Source: an uncultured Bacilli bacterium
GTDB taxonomy: Bacteria; Bacillota_I; Bacilli_A; RFN20; CAG-449
NCBI GenBank assembly: GCA_947632435.1
Contig: CANRPC010000004.1
Span: 1 to 64,000 of the forward strand
Direction: 5' to 3'
Length of the DNA: 64,000 nucleotides
A program made the translations under genes and the position numbers. The notes below the pieces were generated by a model. The model was given only the letters and a program-made list of their open reading frames with translations, was not told the origin of the DNA and did not search any database. Positions 52,606 to 62,869 of the stretch are shown in pieces (position 1 is the first letter of the stretch; each line of letters starts with the position of its first letter).

Positions 52606-54228
52606 ATGTCTTATAAAGCTTTATATAGAACTTATAGACCAACAACATTTGAAGAAGTTGCAGGTCAAAAACATATTGTGCAAACTCTAAAAAACGCCCT
52701 TAAAGAAAACAAAATTGCACATGCTTATCTTTTCTGTGGCCCTAGAGGAACTGGTAAAACTACAATGGCGAGGCTTTTTGCTAAAGCTTTAAATTGTGAT
52801 GAAGGATTAGGAAATCAATGCAATAAATGTGAAAACTGTCTTGCAATTAATGAAGGAACACACCCTGATGTCATAGAAATAGATGCTGCAAGTAATCGTG
52901 GTATTGATGATATTAGAGATTTAATTGATCGTGTTAGATATGCTCCTATCAAAGGTGGATATAAGGTTTATATAATTGACGAAGTTCACATGCTTACTAC
53001 TGAAGCATTTAATGCTTTATTAAAAACTTTAGAAGAACCACCTAGTAATGTCGTTTTTATTTTAGCCACTACAGAACCATATAAATTAATGCCTACTATT
53101 CTTTCTCGTTGTCAAAGATATGATTTTATGAAAGTAAGCAATAATGATTTATATCAAAAATTAAAATATATTTGCGAAAAAGAAAACATTTCTGCAGACG
53201 ATAAAGCGATTAATTTAATTATTTCTTTATCCGATGGAGGAGTTAGAGATGCTTTATCAATGCTAGATCAAGCCATCGCGTATTCTGGTAATATTTTAAA
53301 AGAAAACCATATTAATGAAATATTTGGGCTTTCTTCAACTGAAGAAAAAATAAAATTATTTAAAGCGATTAAAGATAATAATATTCTTCAAATTAATAAA
53401 CTTTTAGATGAATTTATTAATAAAGGAATCGATGTAAGAAGATTAACTCAAGATTTACTAGATATTTTAAAAGATTTACTTATTGCTAAAAATTCTAACG
53501 ATGAAAATCTTTTAAAAATTTTAAAATCTGATGAAGTTTCTCAATTGGACTTTACTAATAAAGAAATAAACGAAATGATAGATATTTTACTTACCGCGAT
53601 GACACAATATCGTTTTGTTTCTTCAGCAAATTCTTTATTTGAAGTGACTTTATTAAAACTTGCTTCCTTAAATCCTAAAGAAGATAAAAAAGAAGAACCA
53701 CAAGAAATAAAAGCCGTTAAAATCGAACCATCAATTAATAAAGTTGTTGAACAAAAGCAAGTAGTAAAACAAGAAACTTCAGAGTTTAGTTTTCATGATG
53801 TTGGTAAAGCAATTAACTTTAACTTAGATGATATTTTAAACATCATGGTTCAAGCTAATAAATTAGAAAGACAAAATATTTTGAATGCTTGGAATGATTT
53901 AACAACAATTTCTACTAATCCACATTTAAATAAATTCGTATACATTTTAAAGCAATGTTTTCCTCGAGTCGTATCTAAAGAAGCAATAATTTTAGAATCT
54001 ACTTACTTAAATGTTGTAGAAAAAACTAACTTTGTAGAAAATCAAGAGGGATTCCGTTATGTTATTAAATTATTAACAAAACGAGATTACCTTATAATTT
54101 GTTTATCACATGAAAAGTTTTTAGAAAGTGTCAAAAAATTCACAGAATTACAGCATAGTAAAAATTTACCAGCGCCTAAACCTATATCTTTAAATATTCA
54201 TTCTAAACAAGAAAATAAAGGAGAATAA
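52606..54228 (+). CDS. dnaX: DNA polymerase III tau/gamma subunit
   Basis: 540 residues from MSYKALYRTYRPTTFEEVAGQ with GGTGATT upstream. AAA+ clamp-loader core: Walker A GPRGTGKTT, zinc module around CDEGLGNQCNKCENC, Walker B YIIDEVHML, sensor LATTEP, SRC motif LSRCQRYDF. A linker and C-terminal tau domain follow from ~370. It loads sliding clamps at the fork. Start of a seven-gene DNA/RNA operon; a TATAAT lies about 17 bases before the start. Confidence 0.96.
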   Translation: MSYKALYRTYRPTTFEEVAGQKHIVQTLKNALKENKIAHAYLFCGPRGTGKTTMARLFAKALNCDEGLGNQCNKCENCLAINEGTHPDVIEIDAASNRGIDDIRDLIDRVRYAPIKGGYKVYIIDEVHMLTTEAFNALLKTLEEPPSNVVFILATTEPYKLMPTILSRCQRYDFMKVSNNDLYQKLKYICEKENISADDKAINLIISLSDGGVRDALSMLDQAIAYSGNILKENHINEIFGLSSTEEKIKLFKAIKDNNILQINKLLDEFINKGIDVRRLTQDLLDILKDLLIAKNSNDENLLKILKSDEVSQLDFTNKEINEMIDILLTAMTQYRFVSSANSLFEVTLLKLASLNPKEDKKEEPQEIKAVKIEPSINKVVEQKQVVKQETSEFSFHDVGKAINFNLDDILNIMVQANKLERQNILNAWNDLTTISTNPHLNKFVYILKQCFPRVVSKEAIILESTYLNVVEKTNFVENQEGFRYVIKLLTKRDYLIICLSHEKFLESVKKFTELQHSKNLPAPKPISLNIHSKQENKGE

Positions 54229-54232
54229 AACT

Positions 54233-54535
54233 ATGAATATGTCTGCATTAATGCAACAAGCTCAAAAAATGCAAAGAGAAATGGAAAAACAGCAAAAAGA
54301 ACTTGAAGCAAAATTATTTGAATTATCTTCAGCAGGTGGAGCGATTAAAATTGCCATTTATGGTAATCGTAAAATACAAAAAATTTCTATTGATGAAGAT
54401 GCTATCGATAAAGATGAAAAAGAAATGCTTGAAGATATGTTAAAAGTTGCCATTAATGAAGCTATGGAACTTATCGATAAAGAACACGAAAAACTAAACG
54501 CAAGATTACAATCATCAATGCGTATGCCATTTTAA
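54233..54535 (+). CDS. ebfC: YbaB/EbfC nucleoid-associated protein
   Basis: 100 residues: MNMSALMQQAQKMQREMEKQQKEL coiled helix, AGGAIKIAIYGNRKIQKISIDE and DMLKVAINEAMELIDKE. Dimeric DNA-binding protein; AAAGGAG precedes it. Always paired with dnaX and recR in Bacilli, as here. Confidence 0.95.
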   Translation: MNMSALMQQAQKMQREMEKQQKELEAKLFELSSAGGAIKIAIYGNRKIQKISIDEDAIDKDEKEMLEDMLKVAINEAMELIDKEHEKLNARLQSSMRMPF

Positions 54536-54537
54536 TT

Positions 54538-55131
54538 ATGGAACTTAAAACTATTGAAGAGCTTAAAGAAATATTACATTATCTTCCAAGTATTGGTTTA
54601 AAATCCGCGGAAAGAATGGCTTATCAATTATTAGAAATGGATGAAATTACTTTACAGAATCTTTCCTCTCTTATTTCTAATTTGCATAAAAATGTTACCG
54701 TTTGTCCTATATGTGGAGCATATAAAGAAGAAAAATGTTTTTTTTGTGATGATGAAAGTCGCGATAATACTTCATTAATTGTCGTTACTTCGTTTAAAGA
54801 TGCTTTAGCTTTTGAAAATTTAAAATCTTATCATGGTAAATATCATATTTTAGGTGGCAATCTTTCACCAACAAAAGGTATAGGGGTTAATGAATTAAGA
54901 ATAGATTTATTATTATCTAGAATTGAAAAAGAAAATTTTCAAGAAATTATTCTAGCTACAGATCCAACAATTGATGGAGAAACAACTGCTTTATACATTG
55001 CAAAATTATTAGAAAATTTGCCAATTAAAATATCGCGTCTTGCTTATGGTCTACCTATGGGTGGACATTTAACTTATGCCGATGAATTGACATTATTACG
55101 TTCTTTAGAAGGACGTAAATTTTTAAAATAG
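54538..55131 (+). CDS. recR: Recombination mediator RecR
   Basis: 197 residues. N-terminal helix-hairpin-helix LPSIGLKSAERMAYQLL, Cys4 zinc finger CPICGAYKEEKCFFC, Toprim domain with YHILGGNLSPTKGIG and LATDPTIDGETTALYI, C-terminal AYGLPMGGHLTYADELTL. Works with RecO to load RecA on gaps. Two bases after ebfC. Confidence 0.96.
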   Translation: MELKTIEELKEILHYLPSIGLKSAERMAYQLLEMDEITLQNLSSLISNLHKNVTVCPICGAYKEEKCFFCDDESRDNTSLIVVTSFKDALAFENLKSYHGKYHILGGNLSPTKGIGVNELRIDLLLSRIEKENFQEIILATDPTIDGETTALYIAKLLENLPIKISRLAYGLPMGGHLTYADELTLLRSLEGRKFLK

Positions 55132-55139
55132 GAGTTTTT

Positions 55140-55763
55140 ATGGCGTTATTTATAACTTTTGAAGGCGGTGAAGGTTCAGGAAAATCATCCGCGATAAAAA
55201 AAATTACTAAATATTTTGAAGAACACAATATTCCCTTTATTATCTCTAGAGAACCTGGAGGAACTCCAATTGGTGAACAAATTCGAAATGTTATTCTAGC
55301 AAATAATAATAATGAAATGGATATTACAACAGAGGCTTTATTATTCGCAGCCTCAAGAAGGCAACATCTTGTCGAAAAAATTTGGCCAAATTTAAAGAAT
55401 AATATTAATGTTATTTGTGATCGCTATCTTGATTCTTCTTTGGCTTATCAAGGTTATGCAAGAGGGTTAGGTATTGATACAGTTTTAGAAATTAATCAAT
55501 ACGCGACAGAAAATACTTTTCCAGATTTAACCTTCTTTTTTGATGTAGATGTTGAAATTGGCTTAGATAGAATTAATCAAAATCATGAACGCGAAGTAAA
55601 TCGCTTAGATTTAGAAAAAAGAACTTTTCATGAAAAAGTCAGAAAAGGCTATCAAGAATTAAGCAAAAGATATCCAAATCGATATGTGGTTATTGATGCT
55701 AAAATGCCTTTAGATGATGTTGTAAATAAATGTTTAGAAATTCTTAAAGAAAGGATAAAATAA
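55140..55763 (+). CDS. tmk: Thymidylate kinase
   Basis: 207 residues. P-loop FEGGEGSGKSS, REPGGTPIGEQIR, the DRYLDSSLAYQGYARGLG block and LID-region NRLDLEKRTFHEKV. Phosphorylates dTMP to dTDP. GGAG lies nine bases before the ATG. Confidence 0.96.
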   Translation: MALFITFEGGEGSGKSSAIKKITKYFEEHNIPFIISREPGGTPIGEQIRNVILANNNNEMDITTEALLFAASRRQHLVEKIWPNLKNNINVICDRYLDSSLAYQGYARGLGIDTVLEINQYATENTFPDLTFFFDVDVEIGLDRINQNHEREVNRLDLEKRTFHEKVRKGYQELSKRYPNRYVVIDAKMPLDDVVNKCLEILKERIK

Positions 55764-55765
55764 AC

Positions 55766-56752
55766 GTGAGTTTTGTTGAATACTTAAAAGCGCAGCAACC
55801 TTTAATTTATCAAACATTCATTAATGCTAGAAAAAATAATGTTTTATCACATGCTTATCTTATAAAAGGCGATCAATCCACTCCTACATTAGAAACGGCT
55901 TTATATTTAGCCAAATCTTTAATATGCGAAAGCGGTAATTATTTTGCATGTGAACATTGTCCTAGTTGTATCCGTTTTGATAAAGGAAATTATGCTGACT
56001 TTATATTATTAAATGCTCAAAAAGAGAATCTTAAAGTTGCCGACATTGATAATTTAACAAAACGATTTTCTGAAACTTCTTTGGAGAAAAAAGGCATTAG
56101 TATATATATAATTCATCATGTAGAAAACATGAATCGGGAATCTGTAAATGCCTTATTGAAATTTCTTGAAGAACCAAGCACAAATATCTTTGCTTTTTTA
56201 ACAACCGAAAATGAATCAAAAGTTTTACCAACTATTCTTTCACGTTGTCAACATTTAAAATTATTACCTGATAAAAAAAATATTGTTATAGAAAATGTCT
56301 TAAAAAAAGGTGTTGATAAACTTGATGGAGAATTACTTATCAATTTTGCTTCAGAAGAAAATGCTTTAATTAATTTAGCAAATGATGATTCTTATAAATT
56401 AGTAAAAAATATTTTTCTAGGTTATATAAAAAGTTTAAATGATTCTCTTTTAGATGGTTATTATTATTTACAAACAGAAGCTGTAGGAATTATAAAAACA
56501 AAAGAACAAATTCGTTTATTTATCGATTTACTTGCCAATTTTTTTAAAGAAATGCTTTATATTGATTTAAATATTAAAAAAACAGATTATAGTTTAAATG
56601 ATTATTTAGAAAATATTGCAAAAAGTATTAAAAATAAAGAGGAATGTTATAAACAAATTATGTTCATTCGTGGACAAATTGAACTTAATGTTACTATTGC
56701 TTTAATACTAGAACATATTGGCTATATTATCTATCAAGGAGGTAAAAAATGA
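55766..56752 (+). CDS. holB: DNA polymerase III delta-prime subunit
   Basis: 328 residues from a GTG start (AAAGGATAAAATAAAC upstream). Degenerate P-loop (LIKGDQSTPTLE, no Lys), as expected for the non-ATPase delta-prime subunit; zinc module CESGNYFACEHCPSC; FLEEPSTNIFAFLTT and SRC motif LSRCQHLK. Clamp-loader partner of DnaX. Overlaps the next gene by four bases. Confidence 0.92.
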   Translation: MSFVEYLKAQQPLIYQTFINARKNNVLSHAYLIKGDQSTPTLETALYLAKSLICESGNYFACEHCPSCIRFDKGNYADFILLNAQKENLKVADIDNLTKRFSETSLEKKGISIYIIHHVENMNRESVNALLKFLEEPSTNIFAFLTTENESKVLPTILSRCQHLKLLPDKKNIVIENVLKKGVDKLDGELLINFASEENALINLANDDSYKLVKNIFLGYIKSLNDSLLDGYYYLQTEAVGIIKTKEQIRLFIDLLANFFKEMLYIDLNIKKTDYSLNDYLENIAKSIKNKEECYKQIMFIRGQIELNVTIALILEHIGYIIYQGGKK

Positions 56753-57564
56753 ACGTTGAAAAAGTTAATTTATATATTATAAAATTTAGTGATAACACAA
56801 ATATGTCTTTTTTATCCAGTGAAGAATTAAAAATTTCTGATCAAGTAGTTGCCGAGACTAGTAAGGGTATTGAACTTGGCTCTGTTATTTCAAGTCCTAA
56901 ACCTTATAATCCTGTCGGAGAAGAAGCATTTACTTTTATTATTAGAAAAGCTGATGAAAAAGATATTCAAGCTTATAATAATAACTTTCTTGATTCCCAA
57001 ATTATAAAAGAAGAAACACAGATTGAATGCGATAAACTTAATTTAGATATGCGAATTATAAGTTGTGAATACACTTTAGATCGTAACAAATTGTTATTAT
57101 CTTATATTTCAGAAGATCGTGTTGATTTTCGTAATTTATTAAAAATTTTAGCCGCTAAATATCATACTAGAATTGAATTAAGGCAAATTGGTGCAAGAGA
57201 TAAAGCTAAATCTATCGGTGGTTTAGGTGTATGTGGTCTTCCATTATGTTGTGCAACTTTTTTAAATGAGTTTGATGGAATTTCTATAACTATGGCTAAA
57301 AATCAAATGCTTGCTTTAAATATTCCTAAGCTTTCAGGTGCCTGTGGTAAACTTATGTGTTGTTTAAAATATGAAAATGAAGCCTATTTAAAAGAAAAAA
57401 AGAATTTACCACGCATAGGTTTAAAAGTTAAATATAAAGATGAAATTTATCGTATTATTTCCGTAAATATATTAACAAAAATGGTTAGACTCGAATCAGA
57501 TGAAAATGTCTTAAATTTACCATTAAGTGAAATAAATGATGCATTAGAAAATGTAAAAAAATAA
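56749..57564 (+). CDS. ricT: PSP1 domain protein RicT (YaaT)
   Basis: 271 residues. PSP1 domain in the C-terminal two thirds with ELRQIGARDKAKSIGGLGVCGLPLCC and GACGKLMCCLKYE, the clustered Cys that bind an iron-sulfur cluster in the RicAFT complex. In Bacillus this complex stimulates RNase Y mRNA maturation. Normal neighbour of holB and rsmI. Confidence 0.92.
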   Translation: MNVEKVNLYIIKFSDNTNMSFLSSEELKISDQVVAETSKGIELGSVISSPKPYNPVGEEAFTFIIRKADEKDIQAYNNNFLDSQIIKEETQIECDKLNLDMRIISCEYTLDRNKLLLSYISEDRVDFRNLLKILAAKYHTRIELRQIGARDKAKSIGGLGVCGLPLCCATFLNEFDGISITMAKNQMLALNIPKLSGACGKLMCCLKYENEAYLKEKKNLPRIGLKVKYKDEIYRIISVNILTKMVRLESDENVLNLPLSEINDALENVKK

Positions 57565-57565
57565 T

Positions 57566-58420
57566 ATGAATCGCATTTATTCTTTTCAACACAATTCTGC
57601 ATCTTTATTTGTCGTAGCCACACCAATAGGTAATTTAAAAGAATTTTCACCTCGCGCGATTGAAACTATTACAAAATGTGATTATGTAGCAAGTGAAGAT
57701 ACAAGAACAACAGGAAATTTACTTCACGAATTTAATATTGCTAAGCCAATGATCTCATGTCATGAGCATAACGAAAATGAAGCAAGTGAAAAAATCATTT
57801 CTCTTATTTTAAATGGGAAAAATGTTGCTTTAACAAGTGATGCTGGTTATCCTGGAATTTCAGATCCTGGTGCCAAAGTTATAAAAAAAGCCATTGAAAA
57901 CAATATACCTGTTTCCATTATTAATGGATCTTGTGCTTTTTTACCTGCTTTAATCGCTTCAAATTTAGAAACAAATCATTTTTATTTTCATGGTTTTTTA
58001 AAAGCAAAAGCAAGTGAAAGAATTAAAGAATTAGAAAAATTAAAAAATTATCCTATGACTTTAATCTTTTATGAAGCTCCACATCGCATTAAAGACACTT
58101 TAAAAGATATATATAAAATTTTTGGAAATCGTAAAGCGACAATTGCTAGGGAAATCTCTAAATTATATGAAGAATATATTCGTGGAGATTTAAAAGAATT
58201 TCAAGATTTAGATGAATCCTCTCTTAAAGGAGAAATGGTACTTGTTTTAGAAGGAAATACAAAGCAAGAAAAAATAAGTGAAAATGATTTAATTTCTATA
58301 ATAAAAACAAGATTACAAGACAAAAATATTTCTAAAAAAGAACTAAGTAAAGAACTCGCAGATATTTATGATTTGAAAAAAAATGATATATATCAATTAA
58401 TTATTAAAATAAAAGATTAA
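57566..58420 (+). CDS. rsmI: 16S rRNA 2'-O-methyltransferase RsmI
   Basis: 284 residues. SAM-binding blocks FVVATPIGNLKEFSPRAIETI, VASEDTRTTGNLL, ISCHEHNE, LTSDAGYPGISDPGAKVI and LIFYEAPHRIKDTLKD. Methylates the 2'-OH of C1402. Last gene of the dnaX operon; its stop is adjacent to the convergent YfhO gene. Confidence 0.96.
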   Translation: MNRIYSFQHNSASLFVVATPIGNLKEFSPRAIETITKCDYVASEDTRTTGNLLHEFNIAKPMISCHEHNENEASEKIISLILNGKNVALTSDAGYPGISDPGAKVIKKAIENNIPVSIINGSCAFLPALIASNLETNHFYFHGFLKAKASERIKELEKLKNYPMTLIFYEAPHRIKDTLKDIYKIFGNRKATIAREISKLYEEYIRGDLKEFQDLDESSLKGEMVLVLEGNTKQEKISENDLISIIKTRLQDKNISKKELSKELADIYDLKKNDIYQLIIKIKD

Positions 58421-61400
58421 TTATTTTTTTATTTTGACATCGATATCTATGACATTATTTAAATATGTTGTATTAGTTACATTATAAGAATTTTCTTTAG
58501 GAGAATTCTTTTTATTTGGTTTTTTCATATTTGCAAGACAAAGCATATTTCTTTTCCTTTTTTCAATATCTAATAATTGATAGCAAACATAATAACTTTC
58601 TACAAGTAAAGTACCAATAAAAGTAGTATCTAAACCAAATGGAAGCATTGGAGTAATATAAGTTAAAGTGTATGAATGGTTACCATTTTCAGCGACAAAG
58701 CCTAAAAAACCTCCATTTACTTGCATTAACTCTACATCATTATTAAATTCATCTTTTAATTTCCAACCTTTATCAAATGGAATTGTTAATACCACGACTC
58801 GGTTATTATCATAATCTGTTTTAAATTTTATAATATCAGAATTAACAACCTCTACATCTTTTAAAGCATGAAGTTTTAATTCATCAATATTCTTTTTAAA
58901 ATCGTTATAATATTGAAATTGAACTGATGGAGTTAATAATGTTCTGTTGCGGTCAATATTCTCTCTAACACTTATAACAATTTTTCTCACTTCTTGATTA
59001 ACATAGAATCCACGATTAGTCTTTATATCACCAGTTTTAGAATACCAATGTGTCATATGATTATCATATGTTAATAATTTATCACCTGCTCCATAAAAAT
59101 AAATCATGAGATTTTCACCCATTCTAGCATTTAAATCAATATAACAAGGATTATCAACATTTGCTTCACTTGCTAATTGACCTGGTTCAAATTTTACTTC
59201 AATTTTAGAATTATATGGAAGATTAGGTGTGTAATTTGCAACTTCTTCAAATCCATTATTTAATGGTCTATAAGTTTTAAAAGAAGGATTAGGAATAGCA
59301 TTAACTTTTAAAGTAGGATCTAAAGAAGAAGTTGTTACTTCAATATTTGGATATCGATGTTGAATATTTAATGCTACTTCACTATTAACAATTGCACCAT
59401 TTAAATAAGATAATTCGTTTTTATATGTTCTAGTATAAGAATAATTTTCTGCATCAGAATAGATTTTATCAAAAGAAAAACCTAATTCAATAAAATTTGT
59501 ATTCACATATACGGCATGTAAATCAGTAGAAAATATTTCATCAAATCCAAATGGAACATTAGTATCACCAAATTTTAAAATGTAATATTTAATTCCTAAA
59601 AATTCATCAAGATAAATTCTTTTTTCATGAACTCCCATTGACCAGCCACCATATCCATATGTACATTGTGACCAATTTAAAAAGTCATCAAGATTATAAT
59701 CATATACTGAATGGAATGTACCTACACCACGAGAACCAAACATCATTCCTAAATTATTACCTGTTCTATCCGCTGTGGTAGAAAATACACGATAATAGCT
59801 ATTATGATCTAAAGATTCTTCATACTTTTTAATTTTTTCAACTAATTTGACTTCTTCACTAGTATTTTTAACTCCTCCATATAAAGAATTATTATAATCG
59901 GTTGTACCATTAACTTGTAAGACAACATTAACAAATATAATAGCCTCGACAATTACAAGATATTTACTACCTTTAAAGAAGTTTTTATGACAACGTCTAA
60001 TTCTGAAATATAAATATATTAAGGCATTAACAATCATCATTCCATAGCAAAGATTCAATCTCATTTGAGGCAATACTTCTGTTGCGGAAGAAGTATCTCC
60101 CGAAAGAGTTAATGCTTCTTTTATTAAGAAAAATTGCACTAATAAAGTAAATACTATAGAGATATCAAAATACCAACTTGGCATTTTATTAACTTTATCA
60201 AATTGTATTGCTACATAAATAGCATAGATGGCCACAACAAAAATTTGCCACCTACCATAGGCATTTTCTGTAAATCCTGAAAAGCAATAATAAGCAAATG
60301 GAGTGAATAAGAAGAAAAGAATAACTCCAAAAGCAAATAAATGGGAAATCTTTCTTTCTTTAATGGATTGTAAAAGTGAAGGAACAAGCATTAAAGTTAA
60401 TGGAGTATATAAATATAGTGATGCTTGATGATTATCAAATCCATTGTTTACAAAAAGTGGTGAATCATAACATGCTATTGTTGGGAAGAAAAAAGATACT
60501 GCAGGATACATTAAATATTTTTTTGTAGAATTTAAATTACTTCCTAAAGCTTCCCAAGATGAAACCTTAGCCCAAAAAACTTTAAAATTGGTTATTAATT
60601 CATGCATATTGAAATTTGCTAATGCATCTTTAATGCCTTTTAAAGGAATTTTAATTTCATCTAAATATGAGGCATTAGTAACTCTTGGATTAGATAATAC
60701 TGCATCAAAACATGGAATTAATACTAAACTTGCTAATAATAATCCCATAGCAAAGGCGAATATGCCTTTTAATATAATTTCTATCGCTACGTGTATTTTA
60801 ATAATACGTCCTTCTCTTATAGCAATTTTATTCATTTGTTTCATTTCTTTTATGCGTTGAAAATATCTAAAAATAGCATACATTACTCCGCAAAAACAAA
60901 AGGAAATTAAAAAGAAATAATTAGTAATACCAACAAGAGCAAGACAAAAAATTAAAGGTAAACATTTTCTTTTTCTTAATAAAATTTCTATACTTAATAA
61001 AAAGAAAGGCATTAACGCTGCAATTTCAAAAAAATGATTAAACCATAAATAACATAAATTCCATCCACAAAAAGCATAGGCAATGCCTACAATTAATATT
61101 GTTTGAGATGATACTTTAAAAATTTCAAGCAATTTACGCATGCCAATTCCTGCAATAACAATTTTAGTAATAATCATAAATGCTTGCATTTGAGGAATTA
61201 TTTGTCTTGGCATTAATAAAATTGGCAAGAAGAAAATATTAAAAAGATAATAAAAGGAATTTGCTCCAATGTTATTAACACCAAGCATTGCTGATTCATC
61301 CCATAATGGAAAATGACCAGTTTTAATCGCAGTCCACCAATCATCGTAGCCATTAAAATAAAAAGGAATTTCTTGAATAACAAAGTCACCAGAAACAGGA

Positions 61401-61573
61401 ATAACAAAATTATTGTTAATTAATGTATAACCAAAAGCAATAAATGCCACTAGATAAAGTAATAAAATATAACTAAGCCAAGAATGTTGAATTAAATATT
61501 CATATATTTTAGGCTTTTTAAATTGAAAAGATTTATTCTTTTTCTGTACTTGTTGTGATGCTGCGACTATCAT
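58421..61573 (-). CDS. YfhO family membrane protein
   Basis: 1050 residues. About 12-13 N-terminal membrane helices with WWTAIKTGHFPLWDESAMLGVN and CFDAVLSNPRVTNASYLDEI, then a large outer domain with GYGGWSMGVHEKRIYLDEFLGIKYYIL, typical of YfhO. In Gram-positives YfhO-type proteins add sugars to lipoteichoic acid or lipids at the outer face. One helix near the C-terminus returns to the membrane. AGGAAGG upstream. Confidence 0.88.
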   Translation of the reverse strand: MIVAASQQVQKKNKSFQFKKPKIYEYLIQHSWLSYILLLYLVAFIAFGYTLINNNFVIPVSGDFVIQEIPFYFNGYDDWWTAIKTGHFPLWDESAMLGVNNIGANSFYYLFNIFFLPILLMPRQIIPQMQAFMIITKIVIAGIGMRKLLEIFKVSSQTILIVGIAYAFCGWNLCYLWFNHFFEIAALMPFFLLSIEILLRKRKCLPLIFCLALVGITNYFFLISFCFCGVMYAIFRYFQRIKEMKQMNKIAIREGRIIKIHVAIEIILKGIFAFAMGLLLASLVLIPCFDAVLSNPRVTNASYLDEIKIPLKGIKDALANFNMHELITNFKVFWAKVSSWEALGSNLNSTKKYLMYPAVSFFFPTIACYDSPLFVNNGFDNHQASLYLYTPLTLMLVPSLLQSIKERKISHLFAFGVILFFLFTPFAYYCFSGFTENAYGRWQIFVVAIYAIYVAIQFDKVNKMPSWYFDISIVFTLLVQFFLIKEALTLSGDTSSATEVLPQMRLNLCYGMMIVNALIYLYFRIRRCHKNFFKGSKYLVIVEAIIFVNVVLQVNGTTDYNNSLYGGVKNTSEEVKLVEKIKKYEESLDHNSYYRVFSTTADRTGNNLGMMFGSRGVGTFHSVYDYNLDDFLNWSQCTYGYGGWSMGVHEKRIYLDEFLGIKYYILKFGDTNVPFGFDEIFSTDLHAVYVNTNFIELGFSFDKIYSDAENYSYTRTYKNELSYLNGAIVNSEVALNIQHRYPNIEVTTSSLDPTLKVNAIPNPSFKTYRPLNNGFEEVANYTPNLPYNSKIEVKFEPGQLASEANVDNPCYIDLNARMGENLMIYFYGAGDKLLTYDNHMTHWYSKTGDIKTNRGFYVNQEVRKIVISVRENIDRNRTLLTPSVQFQYYNDFKKNIDELKLHALKDVEVVNSDIIKFKTDYDNNRVVVLTIPFDKGWKLKDEFNNDVELMQVNGGFLGFVAENGNHSYTLTYITPMLPFGLDTTFIGTLLVESYYVCYQLLDIEKRKRNMLCLANMKKPNKKNSPKENSYNVTNTTYLNNVIDIDVKIKK

Positions 61574-61584
61574 ATATTTCCTTC

Positions 61585-62067
61585 CTATTTATGATACTTC
61601 TCATGATGTAAAATTTTCATAGCTCTATATATTTGTTCAAGAATAATTTCTCTAACCATCAAATGCGTAAAAACCATTTTAGAAAGAGATAATTTAAAAT
61701 TTGCTCTAGAAAGAACTTCATTTGAAATTCCTAAACTTCCTCCAATTACAAAACATAAGTGATTATATCCTTTACAAAAAGTTTTATCCAGTAAAGAAGC
61801 AAATTCTAAAGAATTTAACATTTGTCCTTTAACATCTAAAGCAACAACAAAACTTTCTTCGGGTATTTTTTCTAACAACATTTGCCCTTCTTTTTTAATA
61901 ATAGTTTCTTCTTCTTTTAAAGTTGCTTTTTCAGGGATTTTCAAATCATTAATTTCTTCAATATTACAATTAAAATATTTTGAAAGACGTTTTAAATATT
62001 CTTCAACAGCTTCTTTTTGAAATCTTTCTTTTAGTTTTCCAACGCAACAGATTGTTAATTTAGGCAT
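61585..62067 (-). CDS. rlmH: 23S rRNA pseudouridine1915 N3-methyltransferase
   Basis: 160 residues, standard length. SPOUT fold: ICCVGKLKERFQKEAVEEYLKRL, KEGQMLLEKIPEESFVVALDVKG, CFVIGGSLGISNEV and HLMVREIILEQIYRAMKILHHEKYHK. Methylates helix 69 of the large subunit. Overlaps walJ by eight bases. Confidence 0.96.
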   Translation of the reverse strand: MPKLTICCVGKLKERFQKEAVEEYLKRLSKYFNCNIEEINDLKIPEKATLKEEETIIKKEGQMLLEKIPEESFVVALDVKGQMLNSLEFASLLDKTFCKGYNHLCFVIGGSLGISNEVLSRANFKLSLSKMVFTHLMVREIILEQIYRAMKILHHEKYHK

Positions 62068-62866
62068 TAATATTTTCCTCTTTTAATTCTCCTCCTGAAA
62101 CTGTGTTTTTCTGTGAGGAGCAACGAAACAATACATGCTCTAAAGAAACTCCTCTTTTTTCCATAATTTTTAAAAAAGCATTTAATACAGCTTCTTCTTT
62201 ATTCGCCTCTTCAGAAATATGAGCAAAAACGATTTCTCTTGTTTTTGGACCTATTGTTTCAGATAAATACATCGCGCAATCTTCATTACTTAAATGACCT
62301 TTATCTCCAAGTATACGATCTTTTAAACTTTGAGGTCTATTAGTATTTAAAAGCATTTTAACATCATGATTGCTTTCTAAAATATAATATTTTGCATTTT
62401 GCATATATTTTAATACTTTTTCATAAATAAAACCTGTGTCTGTTATATAAACAAGTTTTTCTTCATCATCCTCTATGATGAAGCCTATTGATCCTTGTGC
62501 ATCATGTGAAGTTGGGATAATGGTTATTTTTAAATCTTTAATTTTAATTTCTTGATAATAATTTACAACATGATTAGTTTCTATTTGCATATCAAGAAAT
62601 TTTGAATTAAATTCTTGAATTAAATTAAATGTTTCTTTTGTCGCATAAAATAAATTAAAAGGAAAAACATTTAATCCTGCAATATGATCTCGATGTCCAT
62701 GAGTAATTAAAACTGCATCAATGTCAGTTAAAGAAACACCAATTTCAGCGAGTTTAGTTAAAAAAACTTTGTTCGATAAACCATTATCGATTGCTATAAT
62801 GGTATTTTTACTTCTAATTATGGTGGCATTGCCTTTTGACCCAGATTCTAAAATGTGATAACGCAT
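62060..62866 (-). CDS. walJ: Metallo-beta-lactamase fold hydrolase WalJ (YycJ)
   Basis: 268 residues. HxHxDH motif in LITHGHRDHIAGL with further ligands in TSHDAQGS and YITDTGF and SNHDVKML. Exonuclease-like member normally encoded with rlmH and the WalKR region near the origin. AAAAGGAG precedes the ATG. Confidence 0.92.
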   Translation of the reverse strand: MRYHILESGSKGNATIIRSKNTIIAIDNGLSNKVFLTKLAEIGVSLTDIDAVLITHGHRDHIAGLNVFPFNLFYATKETFNLIQEFNSKFLDMQIETNHVVNYYQEIKIKDLKITIIPTSHDAQGSIGFIIEDDEEKLVYITDTGFIYEKVLKYMQNAKYYILESNHDVKMLLNTNRPQSLKDRILGDKGHLSNEDCAMYLSETIGPKTREIVFAHISEEANKEEAVLNAFLKIMEKRGVSLEHVLFRCSSQKNTVSGGELKEENINA

Positions 62867-62869
62867 AAT